The notes under the pieces: generated by a model
Told to the model about the DNA's origin: nothing
The model's input: only the letters and a program-made list of their open reading frames with translations
Database searches by the model: none
Origin: Pseudorhodoferax sp. Leaf265
Lineage (GTDB): Bacteria; Pseudomonadota; Gammaproteobacteria; Burkholderiales; Burkholderiaceae_C
Direction: 5' to 3'
Length of the DNA stretch: 64,000 nt
Assembly: GCF_001422365.1 (NCBI RefSeq)
Contig: NZ_LMMT01000006.1
Coordinates: 100,488 to 164,487, forward strand
Program-made: the position numbers and the translations under genes
Shown: in pieces, positions 8,143-16,686 of the stretch
Position numbering within the stretch: the stretch's first letter is position 1
Layout of the letters: every line of letters starts with the position of its first letter

Positions 8143-9276
8143 ATGGACTTCTCCTACAGCGATGAGCAGGCGATGCTGCGCGACAGCGTCGCACGGTATC
8201 TGCGCGACAACTTCAGCTTCGAGCAGCGCAAGGCGTTGCTCGCAGATCCCGGCCGAGCCGTGACCCGGGTTTGGCGCGAGCTTGCCGACCTCGGTTTGAC
8301 AGGCGTGCTGGTGCCGGAGGACCACGGTGGGTTCGGCGGCTCGATGGGCGACCTCCACGGTGTCTTGCGAGAGGCGGGCGCGTCGTTGCTCATCGCACCC
8401 TTGGTCAGCAGCATGGTTATGTCTACCGTTGCGCTCGTCGCATCGGGTGTCTCTAGCCTTCAGAAGGACTACCTGCCGCTCATGGCCTCGGGTGATCTCA
8501 TGGTTTGCTGGGCAGGCGAGCGCGTTGGCGGCGTGCCTGCGACAAGAGCAACGCTCGATGGAAAACAATGGCGGGTCAGCGGCGGCGTTCGCAACGTGGC
8601 ATGCGGCGCTATGGCTGGTGGCTACATCGTTGCTGCGCAGTTTTTCTCGCCCGGCGCGGGACCTGCTGAAGGTCTCTTCTTGGTGGACCGCAAGAACCAG
8701 GCAGCCGACGCCGTCAAGGCCGCCCAGTATCGCCTGGTGGACGCCAGCCCTGCGGCGACGGTCAGCCTTCTTGACGCCATCGCTCTGCCGCTGTTCGACG
8801 GCGATACGTCGCACGAACATGCACAGGTGATGGCGCGGGTTAGAAGCGCGGGGATAGCTGCCGCCTGCGCGGACGGGCTTGGAACGCTCGAAGCCGCGAT
8901 CCGACTCACTGCTGAGTACGTTAGAAGCCGGCGTCAGTTCGGTAAGCCGCTTGCAGACAACCAGGCCGTGCGCCACAAGATCGCGGAGATGCTGGTCGGC
9001 CTGGAGTCGATTAAGAGCATGTCGCTGCTGGCTGCCATCGCCTATGACGACCCGGGCTCTGCGATGGCAGGCGACATTGCCCGGGCGAAGCTGATTCTGA
9101 GCATCCATGGGCGCAAGGCGCTCGAAGACGCCATCCAACTGCACGGTGGAATCGGGATGACCGAAGAGTACTCAGTTGGCCACTACCTGCAACGCTTCGT
9201 GGTCTTTGACAGCACCCTTGGTGATGCGGATGAGCAGGCCGAGTACCTGGCAAAGCAAGAGGGAGATGCTCGATGA
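8143..9276 (+). CDS. Acyl-CoA dehydrogenase-like protein, probable non-catalytic partner subunit
   Basis: This 377-residue homologue starts two bases after the preceding stop. It keeps the overall fold markers (YSDEQAMLRDSVARYL at the N-terminus, RRQFGKPLADNQAVRH and LHGGIGMTEEYSVGHYLQR near the C-terminus). Both usual base positions are unoccupied: the region ARVRSAGIAAA lacks the helix-G glutamate and STLGDADEQ stands where YEGTSEI would be. The RxQFGKP segment, which contacts FAD across the dimer, is intact. The simplest reading is a heterotetramer in which this subunit completes the cofactor site while the upstream protein supplies the base. Independent activity cannot be excluded. Confidence 0.85.
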   Translation: MDFSYSDEQAMLRDSVARYLRDNFSFEQRKALLADPGRAVTRVWRELADLGLTGVLVPEDHGGFGGSMGDLHGVLREAGASLLIAPLVSSMVMSTVALVASGVSSLQKDYLPLMASGDLMVCWAGERVGGVPATRATLDGKQWRVSGGVRNVACGAMAGGYIVAAQFFSPGAGPAEGLFLVDRKNQAADAVKAAQYRLVDASPAATVSLLDAIALPLFDGDTSHEHAQVMARVRSAGIAAACADGLGTLEAAIRLTAEYVRSRRQFGKPLADNQAVRHKIAEMLVGLESIKSMSLLAAIAYDDPGSAMAGDIARAKLILSIHGRKALEDAIQLHGGIGMTEEYSVGHYLQRFVVFDSTLGDADEQAEYLAKQEGDAR

Positions 9277-10169
9277 ACCGCTGGCTTAAGTCGACCGAAT
9301 GTATCGAGTTCTCCGTGGCGGCGCATGTTGCGACGATCACACTGAACCGGCCGTCCAAGCGCAACGCGCTGAGTGTTGCTCTGCTGGTGGAGCTACGCGA
9401 TGCGCTCTATGAAGCCGACGATCGCGAGGACGTGCGGGTCATTCTGCTGCAGGGGGCAGGAATCGACTTCTGTGCTGGTTTCGACCTGGATTCAGCGTAT
9501 GGGCCCACCACTGCCAAAGAGCAGAGCGTTGACGCTCCAAGGTACCGAAGCGGTTCGGGGGCCGATGATGAGTGCCTGCGGCTGGAACGCAAACAGGCGT
9601 TCATGGTTGCCATCAGAGACATCCACAAGCCGGTGGTCGCGAAGATCCACGGCAACTGCTTGGCCGGTGGTACGGACTTGGCACTGATGTGCGATGTGCT
9701 GGTTGTCAGCGACGATGCGCGCATCGGCTACCCAGCGACCCGCGCGAACGGAACGCCGCCGAGCAACATGTGGCTCTACCACGTTGGCCCCCAATGGGCC
9801 AAGCGCTTGATGTTCACGGGTGATTGCCTGAGCGGCAAGGATGCGGCGCGGATCGGCCTCGTGTCTGACGCGGTGCCCCGCGACCAACTCGACGCCGAGG
9901 TCGACCAACTGGTCAGCCGCATGGCCCTTGTTCACAGCGACCTGTTGTCCGCACACAAGCGGGTCGTCAACATGGGCTTGGACTTGTGCGGGGCTGCTCA
10001 GCTGCAGCGCTTTGCTGCGGAAACAGATGCGAGGGTGCACAGCGCATCGCAGGCGATGAATCAGTTCTCGAGCGATGTCGCTGAGCATGGGGTGCGAGAT
10101 GCCATCCGTCGGCGTGATCAGCCTTTCGGGGACGGCCTGGTTCGACTCAAGGCTCTGTCGTCGTCCTGA
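9273..10169 (+). CDS. Crotonase family protein with altered active-site glutamates
   Basis: The 298-residue protein begins inside the preceding gene through an ATGA overlap. Crotonase features include ATITLNRPSKRNALS and FCAGFDLDS. The two hydratase glutamates are not conserved: GGTDLALMCD carries aspartate for the first, and YPATRANG carries alanine where PE is normal. It is therefore more likely to use the oxyanion hole for isomerisation, C-C cleavage or thioester hydrolysis than for hydration. An insertion of about 25 residues (SAYGPTTAKEQSVDAPRYRS) near residue 75 is charged and probably a surface loop. It is the last gene of the rightward operon. Confidence 0.83.
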   Translation: MNRWLKSTECIEFSVAAHVATITLNRPSKRNALSVALLVELRDALYEADDREDVRVILLQGAGIDFCAGFDLDSAYGPTTAKEQSVDAPRYRSGSGADDECLRLERKQAFMVAIRDIHKPVVAKIHGNCLAGGTDLALMCDVLVVSDDARIGYPATRANGTPPSNMWLYHVGPQWAKRLMFTGDCLSGKDAARIGLVSDAVPRDQLDAEVDQLVSRMALVHSDLLSAHKRVVNMGLDLCGAAQLQRFAAETDARVHSASQAMNQFSSDVAEHGVRDAIRRRDQPFGDGLVRLKALSSS

Positions 10170-10319
10170 CGCAGCCGCTGGCAGGTCTGCCCATTCTCTG
10201 GGATCCGGCCCAGGTGGGGCGGATCCCCTATCACATCGGACCGTTTTTGGGGCATCAGCTTGCCCGCGGGATCGTTAGATTTTCTGCAGCGGCGCGAAGC
10301 GCCTCCTCTGGCCGAGCAA

Positions 10320-10341
10320 GGCGCCGCACGAAGGCGGCGCC
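10320..10341. terminator. Hairpin between convergent genes
   Basis: GGCGCCGC and GCGGCGCC form a perfect 8-bp stem around the loop ACGAAG. It lies between the convergent crotonase (ending 10169) and Bug-protein (ending 10366) genes. No strong T-tract follows on either strand, so it may act as a weak bidirectional terminator or an RNA-stabilising hairpin. Confidence 0.45.
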
Positions 10342-10365
10342 AGAACTCATTTGCCCAAGCGATGA

Positions 10366-11328
10366 TTACTGGAAGCTGATGTCCAGGCCCTTCACGAGTT
10401 CAGGCCATGCTTTCAGCTCCTTGTCCAGGTGGGCCGAGAACTCCTCGGGTGACGTGGCGCGGCATTCGAAGCCCACACGGGTGCACACCGACTGAACTTC
10501 GGGTGTTGCCACAGCGAGCTGCAGTGCCTCCGCCAGCTTGTTGACGGTCTCCTTCGGCGTTGAGTTGGCGACGAAGGTGCCCATCCAACCCAGCAACGTC
10601 ATGTTCGGAACACCTTGCTCTTCAAAGGTCGGGATGTTGGGAACGCTGCGCAGTCGTTGCGCACCGGTGACTGCAAGCAGGACAAGCTTCTTTCCGTTCG
10701 CCTCGTACTTTTCCAGGGAACCTACGGCACCAAATGCGCTTGACAACCGGCCGCCGAAGACGTCCGGAACGGACTGCGCCTCGCCCTTGTACGGCACATG
10801 GATCAGCTTGGTCCCAGTCTCACGCGCAAGGACTTCGCCGAGGATGTGGCTCGACGAACCACTGCCGGGTGACGCAAACGAAAGCGCACCTGGCTTGGAC
10901 TTTGCCAGTGCAATGAATTCCTTCAGGTTCTTGGGGCCGAGGTCGGGCGAGACCACAAGGGCCACAGGGATCACTGCGGCGAGGCCGACGGGCGTCAGCT
11001 TGGGAAGGTAGTTCGGGATGTCCGTGCGAAGCGAGGCGTTCTGGACGATGCTGCTCGGGATGAAGAGCATCGTGATCTCCTCCGGGCGGGGTGTTGCGAC
11101 CGCTGCCGCAGCCACGGTTCCATTTCCGCCAGGCTTGTTGTCGACGATGACAGTGGTTCCCAAGATCTTGGCCATCCCAGTACCGATGGTTCGGACAACC
11201 ACGTCGGTTGCTCCTCCTGCTGCGATGGATACAACCAGGCGTACTGGCTTATCGACTGCGTATGCGGAGGGGAGGGCAAAGAGGCATGCGCTGGTGATGG
11301 CGATGCAGGCGCGGCGACGTGGTCTCAT
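10366..11328 (-). CDS. Bug family tripartite tricarboxylate transporter substrate-binding protein
   Basis: This 320-residue periplasmic protein starts with a Sec signal peptide (ITSACLFALPSAYA, cleavage about residue 24). It continues with the Bug-family pattern: KPVRLVVSIAAGGATDVVVR, then VDNKPGGNGTVAAAAVA, and FASPGSGSSSHILGE. Bug proteins bind small carboxylates and normally feed TctAB membrane subunits, but none is encoded nearby, which is usual for the expanded Burkholderiales family. It may capture the acid degraded by the cluster or act as a sensor. The promoter, shared with the acyl-CoA synthetase, has operator copy 3 just upstream of an AAGGAG ribosome site. Confidence 0.92.
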   Translation of the reverse strand: MRPRRRACIAITSACLFALPSAYAVDKPVRLVVSIAAGGATDVVVRTIGTGMAKILGTTVIVDNKPGGNGTVAAAAVATPRPEEITMLFIPSSIVQNASLRTDIPNYLPKLTPVGLAAVIPVALVVSPDLGPKNLKEFIALAKSKPGALSFASPGSGSSSHILGEVLARETGTKLIHVPYKGEAQSVPDVFGGRLSSAFGAVGSLEKYEANGKKLVLLAVTGAQRLRSVPNIPTFEEQGVPNMTLLGWMGTFVANSTPKETVNKLAEALQLAVATPEVQSVCTRVGFECRATSPEEFSAHLDKELKAWPELVKGLDISFQ

Positions 11329-11346
11329 GTGATCTCCTTCGTAAAA

Positions 11347-11359
11347 ATGGCAAGACCAT
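11347..11359. promoter_or_regulatory. Putative operator, ATGG-N5-CCAT palindrome, copy 3
   Basis: ATGGCAAGACCAT followed by TAA lies between the divergent Bug and acyl-CoA synthetase genes, 19 bases upstream of the Bug start. The dyad and the trailing TAA match copies at 1265 and 5054. Binding here could repress both transport and activation of the substrate. Confidence 0.6.
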
Positions 11360-11475
11360 TAAAATGTAGATACCATGCTGTTACTCGTCAACCGGCCGAG
11401 ACCCGAACTTGAGAAGCGGTGTGCATCGGCGCACGCTGGCGGTTCCTACGTCCGCGCAATCGATCAAGGAGTTCT

Positions 11476-13620
11476 ATGAGCTTGAAACACGGCCGTGGCG
11501 TTTATAGCCACGATCAACTGGTACGGATGTTCGATCCGAAGAGCGTGGCCATCGTGGGCGCATCTCCGAACGCAGCGTCCTTCGGAGCACGGACCTTGGC
11601 CAGTCTGTCCAAGTTCTCTGGCGCAATTCACCTCGTCAATGGCAAGTACGAAGAGATCAACGGGCGTACTTGCTTCAAGAGCATCTCCGCGATCGGCAAG
11701 GTGCCGGACTGCGTGGTTGCCGCAGTGCCCCGCGATGCCGTCGAGGCCCTGGTGCGGGAGGGCGTCCAGATCGGTGTGGGCGGGCTGATCATCTTCGCGT
11801 CGGGGTTCGGAGAGTCCGGCGATCCGGAGTGGGAGGTGACGCAGCGACGGATCGTCGCGCTAGCCGAAGGATCGCAGACCCGCCTTCTTGGTCCGAACTG
11901 CCTCGGGGTGGTCAACGGCGTCTCTGGGTTCCACGCGGTGTTCGCAAACGCCCCGGCGAAGCCCATCCATCCCGGTGGACGGCGAATCGGGCTGATCAGC
12001 CAGTCCGGCGCCCTGGGTATGGGACTGGCACAGGCCAGCGAACGCGGCGTTTCCTTCAGCCACGTCTTCACACTGGGCAACGCCTCCGACATCGATGTAG
12101 CGGACCAAATCTCCTACTTGAGCGGTGACTCAAACTGCGACGTCATCGCCTGCGTCTTCGAAGGAACCGACTCGCCTCAGCGGCTACTAGAGGCCGGGCG
12201 GCTTGCACGCGAAGCGCGCAAACCCGTTGTCATCTTCAAGTTGGCAACGGGGGAGAGCGGTGCCGAGGCGGCCAAGTCGCACACAGGGGCCCTGGCAGGT
12301 TCTGCGGCAGCCTACGAAGCGTTTTTTGAGAAGGCAGGCTTCGTTGCCGTCACGGAGTTCGAGGAGCTCTTGGAGACCGCGGCGTTTTTTGCAAAGGCAC
12401 CTCGACCCGTCGCTACGGGTGTGGCTGTGCTGACGCCATCGGGCGGCGCGGGGATTCTCGCGGCCGACCAGGCCGAGTTGCATGGTGTGCCGATGCCGCA
12501 GCCCGGCCCCGAGTTGCAGCAACTGCTCGCAATGCACATTCCGCTCTTCGGCGCTGCGCGCAACCCATGCGACGTGACCGCGCAGATCCTCAACAACCCC
12601 GTTTCTTTCCCCGCATGCGCGGAAGGCTTCCTCTCTCAGCCGGACATTGGCGCGATCGCAGTGCCCAACGGCTATGCACACGAAGCCGGATCGCTGCGTA
12701 TCAAGGCCATCGGCCCAATGGCTCGAGCGGCGGGAAAGATCGTCTGCGCGTACTGGCTCACGGGCTGGCTGGAGGGGCCAGGCTCCTTCGACCTGGAGAC
12801 AGATCCCGATGTTGCGTTGTTTCGTTCGACGGCGAGATGCTTCCGCACTCTCGCCGCCTGGACGCACTGGTGGGAACGGATCGATGCGCAAGATCGGCAA
12901 CACGTCCGACTGAACTCTTCCAGTGCCGTGCGCGAGGTCGCCGGCCTGCTGGAATCGTCGGCCTCCGTAAGCACGCTGCCAGAGAGCCAATCGAAGGCTG
13001 TTCTCGCTGCCTATGGGGTGCCGGTGGTTTCGGATCACCTTGCACAAGAGCTCGATGGTGCTGTAGCGGCCGCCTTGGAGATGGGCTTCCCGGTTGTGCT
13101 CAAGGTGGAGTCGCCTGACCTGCCCCATAAGACCGAGGCGGGCGTCGTGCGTTTGAACCTGTGCAGTCGCGCGGACTTGGAGCGCGCGTACGCCGAGGTG
13201 ATGCAGAACGCGAACAAGGTTGTGCCGGCGCCGCGCATCAACGGCGTGCTTGTGCAACCTATGGTGGCGTCGGGCGTAGAGATCATGGTCGGCGGTCGCG
13301 TCGACCCACTCTTTGGGCCGCTAATCGTCGTCGGGATGGGCGGCATCCTTGTCGAGCTACTCCAGGATAGTGTGGTGCAGCAAGCGCCTGTCGATGCCGT
13401 TCAAGCGTTGCACATGCTTAAACGTCTCAGCGGTTATCGGCTGCTCCAGGGCTTCCGTGGCGCAGCAGCAGTCGACGAAGCCCAACTGTGCGCAATCATT
13501 CAACGCGTGTCGGAACTGATCTCTGACCACCGCGCAACCTTGTCTGAGGTCGATGTCAACCCGCTGATCTGCACTGCGGAGCGCATCCTGGCGGTCGATG
13601 CTCTGGTCGTAAAGTGCTGA
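11476..13620 (+). CDS. ADP-forming acyl-CoA synthetase (acetate-CoA ligase family)
   Basis: The 714-residue protein fuses the alpha and beta parts of NDP-forming acyl-CoA synthetases. Order: CoA-binding domain (residues 10-145, VAIVGASPNAASFG), a succinyl-CoA-synthetase-like flavodoxin domain (145-300, with ISQSGALGMGLAQ and His269 in KSHTGALAGS), a ligase-CoA segment, and a C-terminal ATP-grasp domain (490-714, GFPVVLKVESPDLPHKTEAGV). It would activate the growth substrate, or an intermediate acid, to its CoA ester at the start of the pathway. The start at 11476 has AAGGAG four bases upstream; an upstream start at 11419 lacks support. It is divergent from the Bug gene. Confidence 0.88.
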   Translation: MSLKHGRGVYSHDQLVRMFDPKSVAIVGASPNAASFGARTLASLSKFSGAIHLVNGKYEEINGRTCFKSISAIGKVPDCVVAAVPRDAVEALVREGVQIGVGGLIIFASGFGESGDPEWEVTQRRIVALAEGSQTRLLGPNCLGVVNGVSGFHAVFANAPAKPIHPGGRRIGLISQSGALGMGLAQASERGVSFSHVFTLGNASDIDVADQISYLSGDSNCDVIACVFEGTDSPQRLLEAGRLAREARKPVVIFKLATGESGAEAAKSHTGALAGSAAAYEAFFEKAGFVAVTEFEELLETAAFFAKAPRPVATGVAVLTPSGGAGILAADQAELHGVPMPQPGPELQQLLAMHIPLFGAARNPCDVTAQILNNPVSFPACAEGFLSQPDIGAIAVPNGYAHEAGSLRIKAIGPMARAAGKIVCAYWLTGWLEGPGSFDLETDPDVALFRSTARCFRTLAAWTHWWERIDAQDRQHVRLNSSSAVREVAGLLESSASVSTLPESQSKAVLAAYGVPVVSDHLAQELDGAVAAALEMGFPVVLKVESPDLPHKTEAGVVRLNLCSRADLERAYAEVMQNANKVVPAPRINGVLVQPMVASGVEIMVGGRVDPLFGPLIVVGMGGILVELLQDSVVQQAPVDAVQALHMLKRLSGYRLLQGFRGAAAVDEAQLCAIIQRVSELISDHRATLSEVDVNPLICTAERILAVDALVVKC

Positions 13621-13980
13621 CCCCACAGCCGAGTTCGCTGCCACATCAAATCGCGGGTTCCGCGGCGTGGCATGGCCTGCACGCAGGTGATCCAGGTATC
13701 GGCACTGGCGGGTAGATCCTGGGTGTCCGTGTCGATGATGTGCGGAGCGGCGGCGCGCAGGCGCCATTCTCGACCACCGCGTCGTGGTACCGGCGCCCGA
13801 AACGCTCGGCGAGCCACGCTACCAGCGACCTTGTTGACCTGGACGTTGGGCGTGCTGCAATCCATCATGCGTCTTCGAAAATGCTCGAGCGGTAGGCAGG
13901 GCGCGGCTGCGCTGATACCCGACGCGGATGGAACCGCTGGGTATGGAGCCTGCCGGGCTTTATTTCTGGCTGGAAGGCGT
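13621..13980. other. Gene-less stretch, 360 bp
   Basis: Only short unconvincing reading frames with no protein character are seen here. It separates the catabolic cluster from the SRAP-like gene and may mark the start of accessory DNA. No terminator with a T-tract is evident after the synthetase stop. Confidence 0.5.
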
Positions 13981-15021
13981 TCATGCGGCGAGCGCGGCTG
14001 CGCCCGAGGGTTTCCAAAGGTTGATGATCTTCGTGGGGGCAGGGCGTGCCTGGCGCTCCCTGTAAGCCGACGAGGGAAGGTTCTGAAAATGGAAAGCGGG
14101 GCGATCGTCCAGGATGGCGTAGCTGGCGGCGAGGTTGGACGGATCCGGAGCAAGCCACTGAGCGACGTTATCCCGCTTGATCGCGACGGGGCACCAGTCT
14201 TGGCCGGCCGCGCGTATTTCCGGCGGCGCCTGGTCGATGATCATGGCAAAGGAGTGCAGATCTTCTTGCCCCGGGCGTTGCCAATGCGACCAAAGGCACG
14301 GTACATAGAGCGTTTGCTCGGGGACAGGAAAAAACTCCAGTTCAAGCGCGGAGAGGCCTTCGCCAGCAACCAGCGTGCGCTGCCGCAGACGATGTAGCGA
14401 CACCGATTCGAAGAACGACTCGACAGCAATGACACCGTGCGTGTGACCAAACTCGCGCTGCCACAGTCCCTCGAGTTTGTCGCGCCGCGCGTGATGCGGG
14501 CTTTCTAACAAGGCTGCCATGCGGCGCTCGATGTGCGCCGGGCGGCACTTGTAGCGCATCGGCTTGACCTCCAACTTTCCCTCTTGCAACGTCAACAGCG
14601 GCACGAAGTGCCCCGGGAACATGCGCCCGAGCTGCGATTGGTCTGCGCCTTCCACCAGAACTTCTCGGCGCCGCCGCGCCGCGCAGATCTTCTGCTTGGC
14701 TATTCGAATGCTGTGACTTGCAGCCTTGGAAGGCTTGCTGCCCAGGCGTTGCTGCGCGTCGGCCAGGCGTGCCGACTGCGACACGATCTCTGCCTCGGCT
14801 GCCCGCAACTGCGCAAGTCGATGGCTCATCACCATGTCTCGGATCGGTTCGAGTGCTGGCCCGCGCGTTTCAAGAAGTGCCTGGTCCAGCTCGAACGGGA
14901 CGACTGTGCCGTCTCCAGCAGCGCGTCGCCGAAGTACCTGCAGGAACGCCCCGTGGTGAACATCGCCGCCGAAATGCGACGCATAGAGGGTGGGGTCGGT
15001 CCAGACCGTGGCTGAGTACAT
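13981..15021 (-). CDS. SRAP (YedK/HMCES) family protein lacking catalytic cysteine and histidine
   Basis: The 346-residue protein resembles the larger SOS-response-associated peptidase subfamily whose members usually begin MCYSA. SRAP proteins crosslink to abasic sites in single-stranded DNA through Cys2, helped by a glutamate and a histidine. Here the N-terminus is MYSATVWTD with no cysteine, and an in-frame stop six codons upstream excludes an alternative start. The glutamate segment is present (VIAVESFFESV), but the usual histidine-containing GHDRCP near the C-terminus reads AGQDWCP. A coiled insertion at residues 65-125 is rich in Ala, Gln, Lys and Arg. It may be a non-covalent DNA-binding relic or a divergent form. 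No lexA or polymerase partner is adjacent. Confidence 0.7.
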   Translation of the reverse strand: MYSATVWTDPTLYASHFGGDVHHGAFLQVLRRRAAGDGTVVPFELDQALLETRGPALEPIRDMVMSHRLAQLRAAEAEIVSQSARLADAQQRLGSKPSKAASHSIRIAKQKICAARRRREVLVEGADQSQLGRMFPGHFVPLLTLQEGKLEVKPMRYKCRPAHIERRMAALLESPHHARRDKLEGLWQREFGHTHGVIAVESFFESVSLHRLRQRTLVAGEGLSALELEFFPVPEQTLYVPCLWSHWQRPGQEDLHSFAMIIDQAPPEIRAAGQDWCPVAIKRDNVAQWLAPDPSNLAASYAILDDRPAFHFQNLPSSAYRERQARPAPTKIINLWKPSGAAALAA

Positions 15022-15486
15022 GTGGGGAAACTACTGCGCGGCTGAGACCGCAATCCGGGACTGGCTCCCAAGGCCCCAAAGAATACCGCTCTCCGGTGCG
15101 CGTAGCCTCTTGGAGGCCTGCGAAGCGAAAGGTGCCAGCGATGCGGTGGGAGGTGCTTGAAGCACGATGTCAGGCCGGTTCCAAGTGCTCCACCCATGGC
15201 TTGTCCCGAGCCTCAATCCAATGTGCGTTTTCCCATGCACGGAGGCGCCCGCATTCTGGGAAACTGTGCCAGTATGGCCGGCAGAGTTGCCGAGGGCCTT
15301 TCGGGCGTTTGCGCCGCGCCCGGCACACGGAGGGGGTAGGTCGGCTTTGCACGTGTCGCCGACCAGTTCGAATGCCACGCCGGTTGACGCGGGCCGCTCG
15401 CCTTGGCAGTTTGCCCGGAACGAACCAGGGGCCTGCTCCCTGATGAGCTCGGCGGCCGAATGGCCGCTGCTGCCGCAAAGTTGCCA
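15022..15486. other. Gene-less stretch, 465 bp
   Basis: Frames overlapping this interval have the amino-acid composition of chance translations. It contains the promoter region of the SRAP-like gene and the 3' flank of the PepSY gene; no convincing terminator or repeat was found. Confidence 0.5.
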
Positions 15487-16686
15487 TCACGTTCGAATCG
15501 CATCCCTTTTGGCCCTGCGCTTGCGCAGCCAGATGACCACCCCGGTGCAGGACAGGACCGCCACGGCCACGCCAAACAGGCCTATGGCGGCCTTCATGGG
15601 CCGGCCACCGACCGCTGCCATGTGCAGCTGGGTCAGCCAGGTCGTCACGGTGTCGCCCGCTGCGGCGGCGGTGGGGAGCCAGATGCCGACCAGGCCGCCC
15701 GTGTCGGCGTCCAGGAAGATGCGAGTGCTGCCACCCTTGTCCTTGACGTCCAGGCTGCTTCGCACGTCGTAGCGGTACAGCCCGCGCCGGAAGTCATACG
15801 ACAGCGAACTCTCTTGCCTCACGACAAAGCCCCGTCGCGTTGCTTCCTCTCCCATGAGCGCGCGGGCCCGGACGTGCGCCTGCTCCCATCCCAACCCGGG
15901 TTGCCCGAGGGGGGGGCGCGCGGGCAGCGCCTCGGTGCTCGGCTGGCGCGCGGCCAGGCGCTGGATCACGGGGTCGTAGACCTGGGGTAGATTGAGCGCC
16001 ACGCTGCTAAGGGCCATGGCCAGCAGCGCCACCCACAGCCACAGGCCGCCCGCGCGATGGACATCGAACACCATGCGAAAGCGCGAGCGCATGCTCAGCT
16101 TCCAGGCTGGAGACCAGCGTGCCCAGAAGGATCGCCCTGCTGCCGCGGCATGGCGCCGACGAGCCGGCAGCGTGAGGTACAAGCCCACCATGCAGTCCAG
16201 CGTCCACAGCACGGCGGCGATGCCAAGCACCGCCGTTCCCACCGGCCCAAGCGCAAGCGAGTAGTGCAGGCGGTACACGAAGGGCATGAGGTTGTGAACG
16301 CCCTGGGTGAGATCGCCCCACCGCCGCGTCCCGAGGATCCGGCCGGTGTACGGATCTATGAAGACTTGGTCGTCGGCCAGAGGCGGGCTGCCCGGCTTGC
16401 GCCGCAGCAGGAACGAGGCGGCTTTCCCCTGCTCCTGAGCCAGCGGCACCCGTGCCACCAGTGCGTGCGGGAAGCGCTGCTGCACCGCAGCGCGCAGCGC
16501 CAGCGGCGACCACATGGCAGCGTCGAGTGCGGGCGGCACGGCCCGCAACAGGCCTGGATTGAGCGCCTCGTCCAGCTCCGCATTCCAGGCCAGCATGGCG
16601 CCGGTCAGTCCTGTCAGAACCAGGAAGCCCGCCAGCAGCAAGCCGACGTAGCGGTGCATGCGCAGCAAGCCGCTGCGCAAGCTCAC
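15487..16686 (-). CDS. PepSY-associated transmembrane helix protein
   Basis: This protein of about 399 residues has the PepSY-TM layout: a first membrane helix (LLLAGFLVLTGLTGAMLAW), a periplasmic PepSY region, then helices near residues 145-170, 215-235 and 355-380, ending in a basic cytoplasmic tail. Relatives accompany TonB-dependent siderophore receptors and are thought to reduce or release iron from ferric siderophores at the inner membrane. It begins at GTG 16686, overlapping the receptor stop by four bases (a second GTG sits one codon upstream), so it is the last gene of the sigma-FecR-receptor operon. HRYVG and VHNLMPFVYRLHYSLALG contain conserved histidines that could bind haem. Confidence 0.88.
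   Translation of the reverse strand: MSLRSGLLRMHRYVGLLLAGFLVLTGLTGAMLAWNAELDEALNPGLLRAVPPALDAAMWSPLALRAAVQQRFPHALVARVPLAQEQGKAASFLLRRKPGSPPLADDQVFIDPYTGRILGTRRWGDLTQGVHNLMPFVYRLHYSLALGPVGTAVLGIAAVLWTLDCMVGLYLTLPARRRHAAAAGRSFWARWSPAWKLSMRSRFRMVFDVHRAGGLWLWVALLAMALSSVALNLPQVYDPVIQRLAARQPSTEALPARPPLGQPGLGWEQAHVRARALMGEEATRRGFVVRQESSLSYDFRRGLYRYDVRSSLDVKDKGGSTRIFLDADTGGLVGIWLPTAAAAGDTVTTWLTQLHMAAVGGRPMKAAIGLFGVAVAVLSCTGVVIWLRKRRAKRDAIRT

Noticed and set aside
12187..13257. Reverse frame of 356 codons opposite the acyl-CoA synthetase
   Set aside because: Composition is that of antisense translation and the forward gene is certain.
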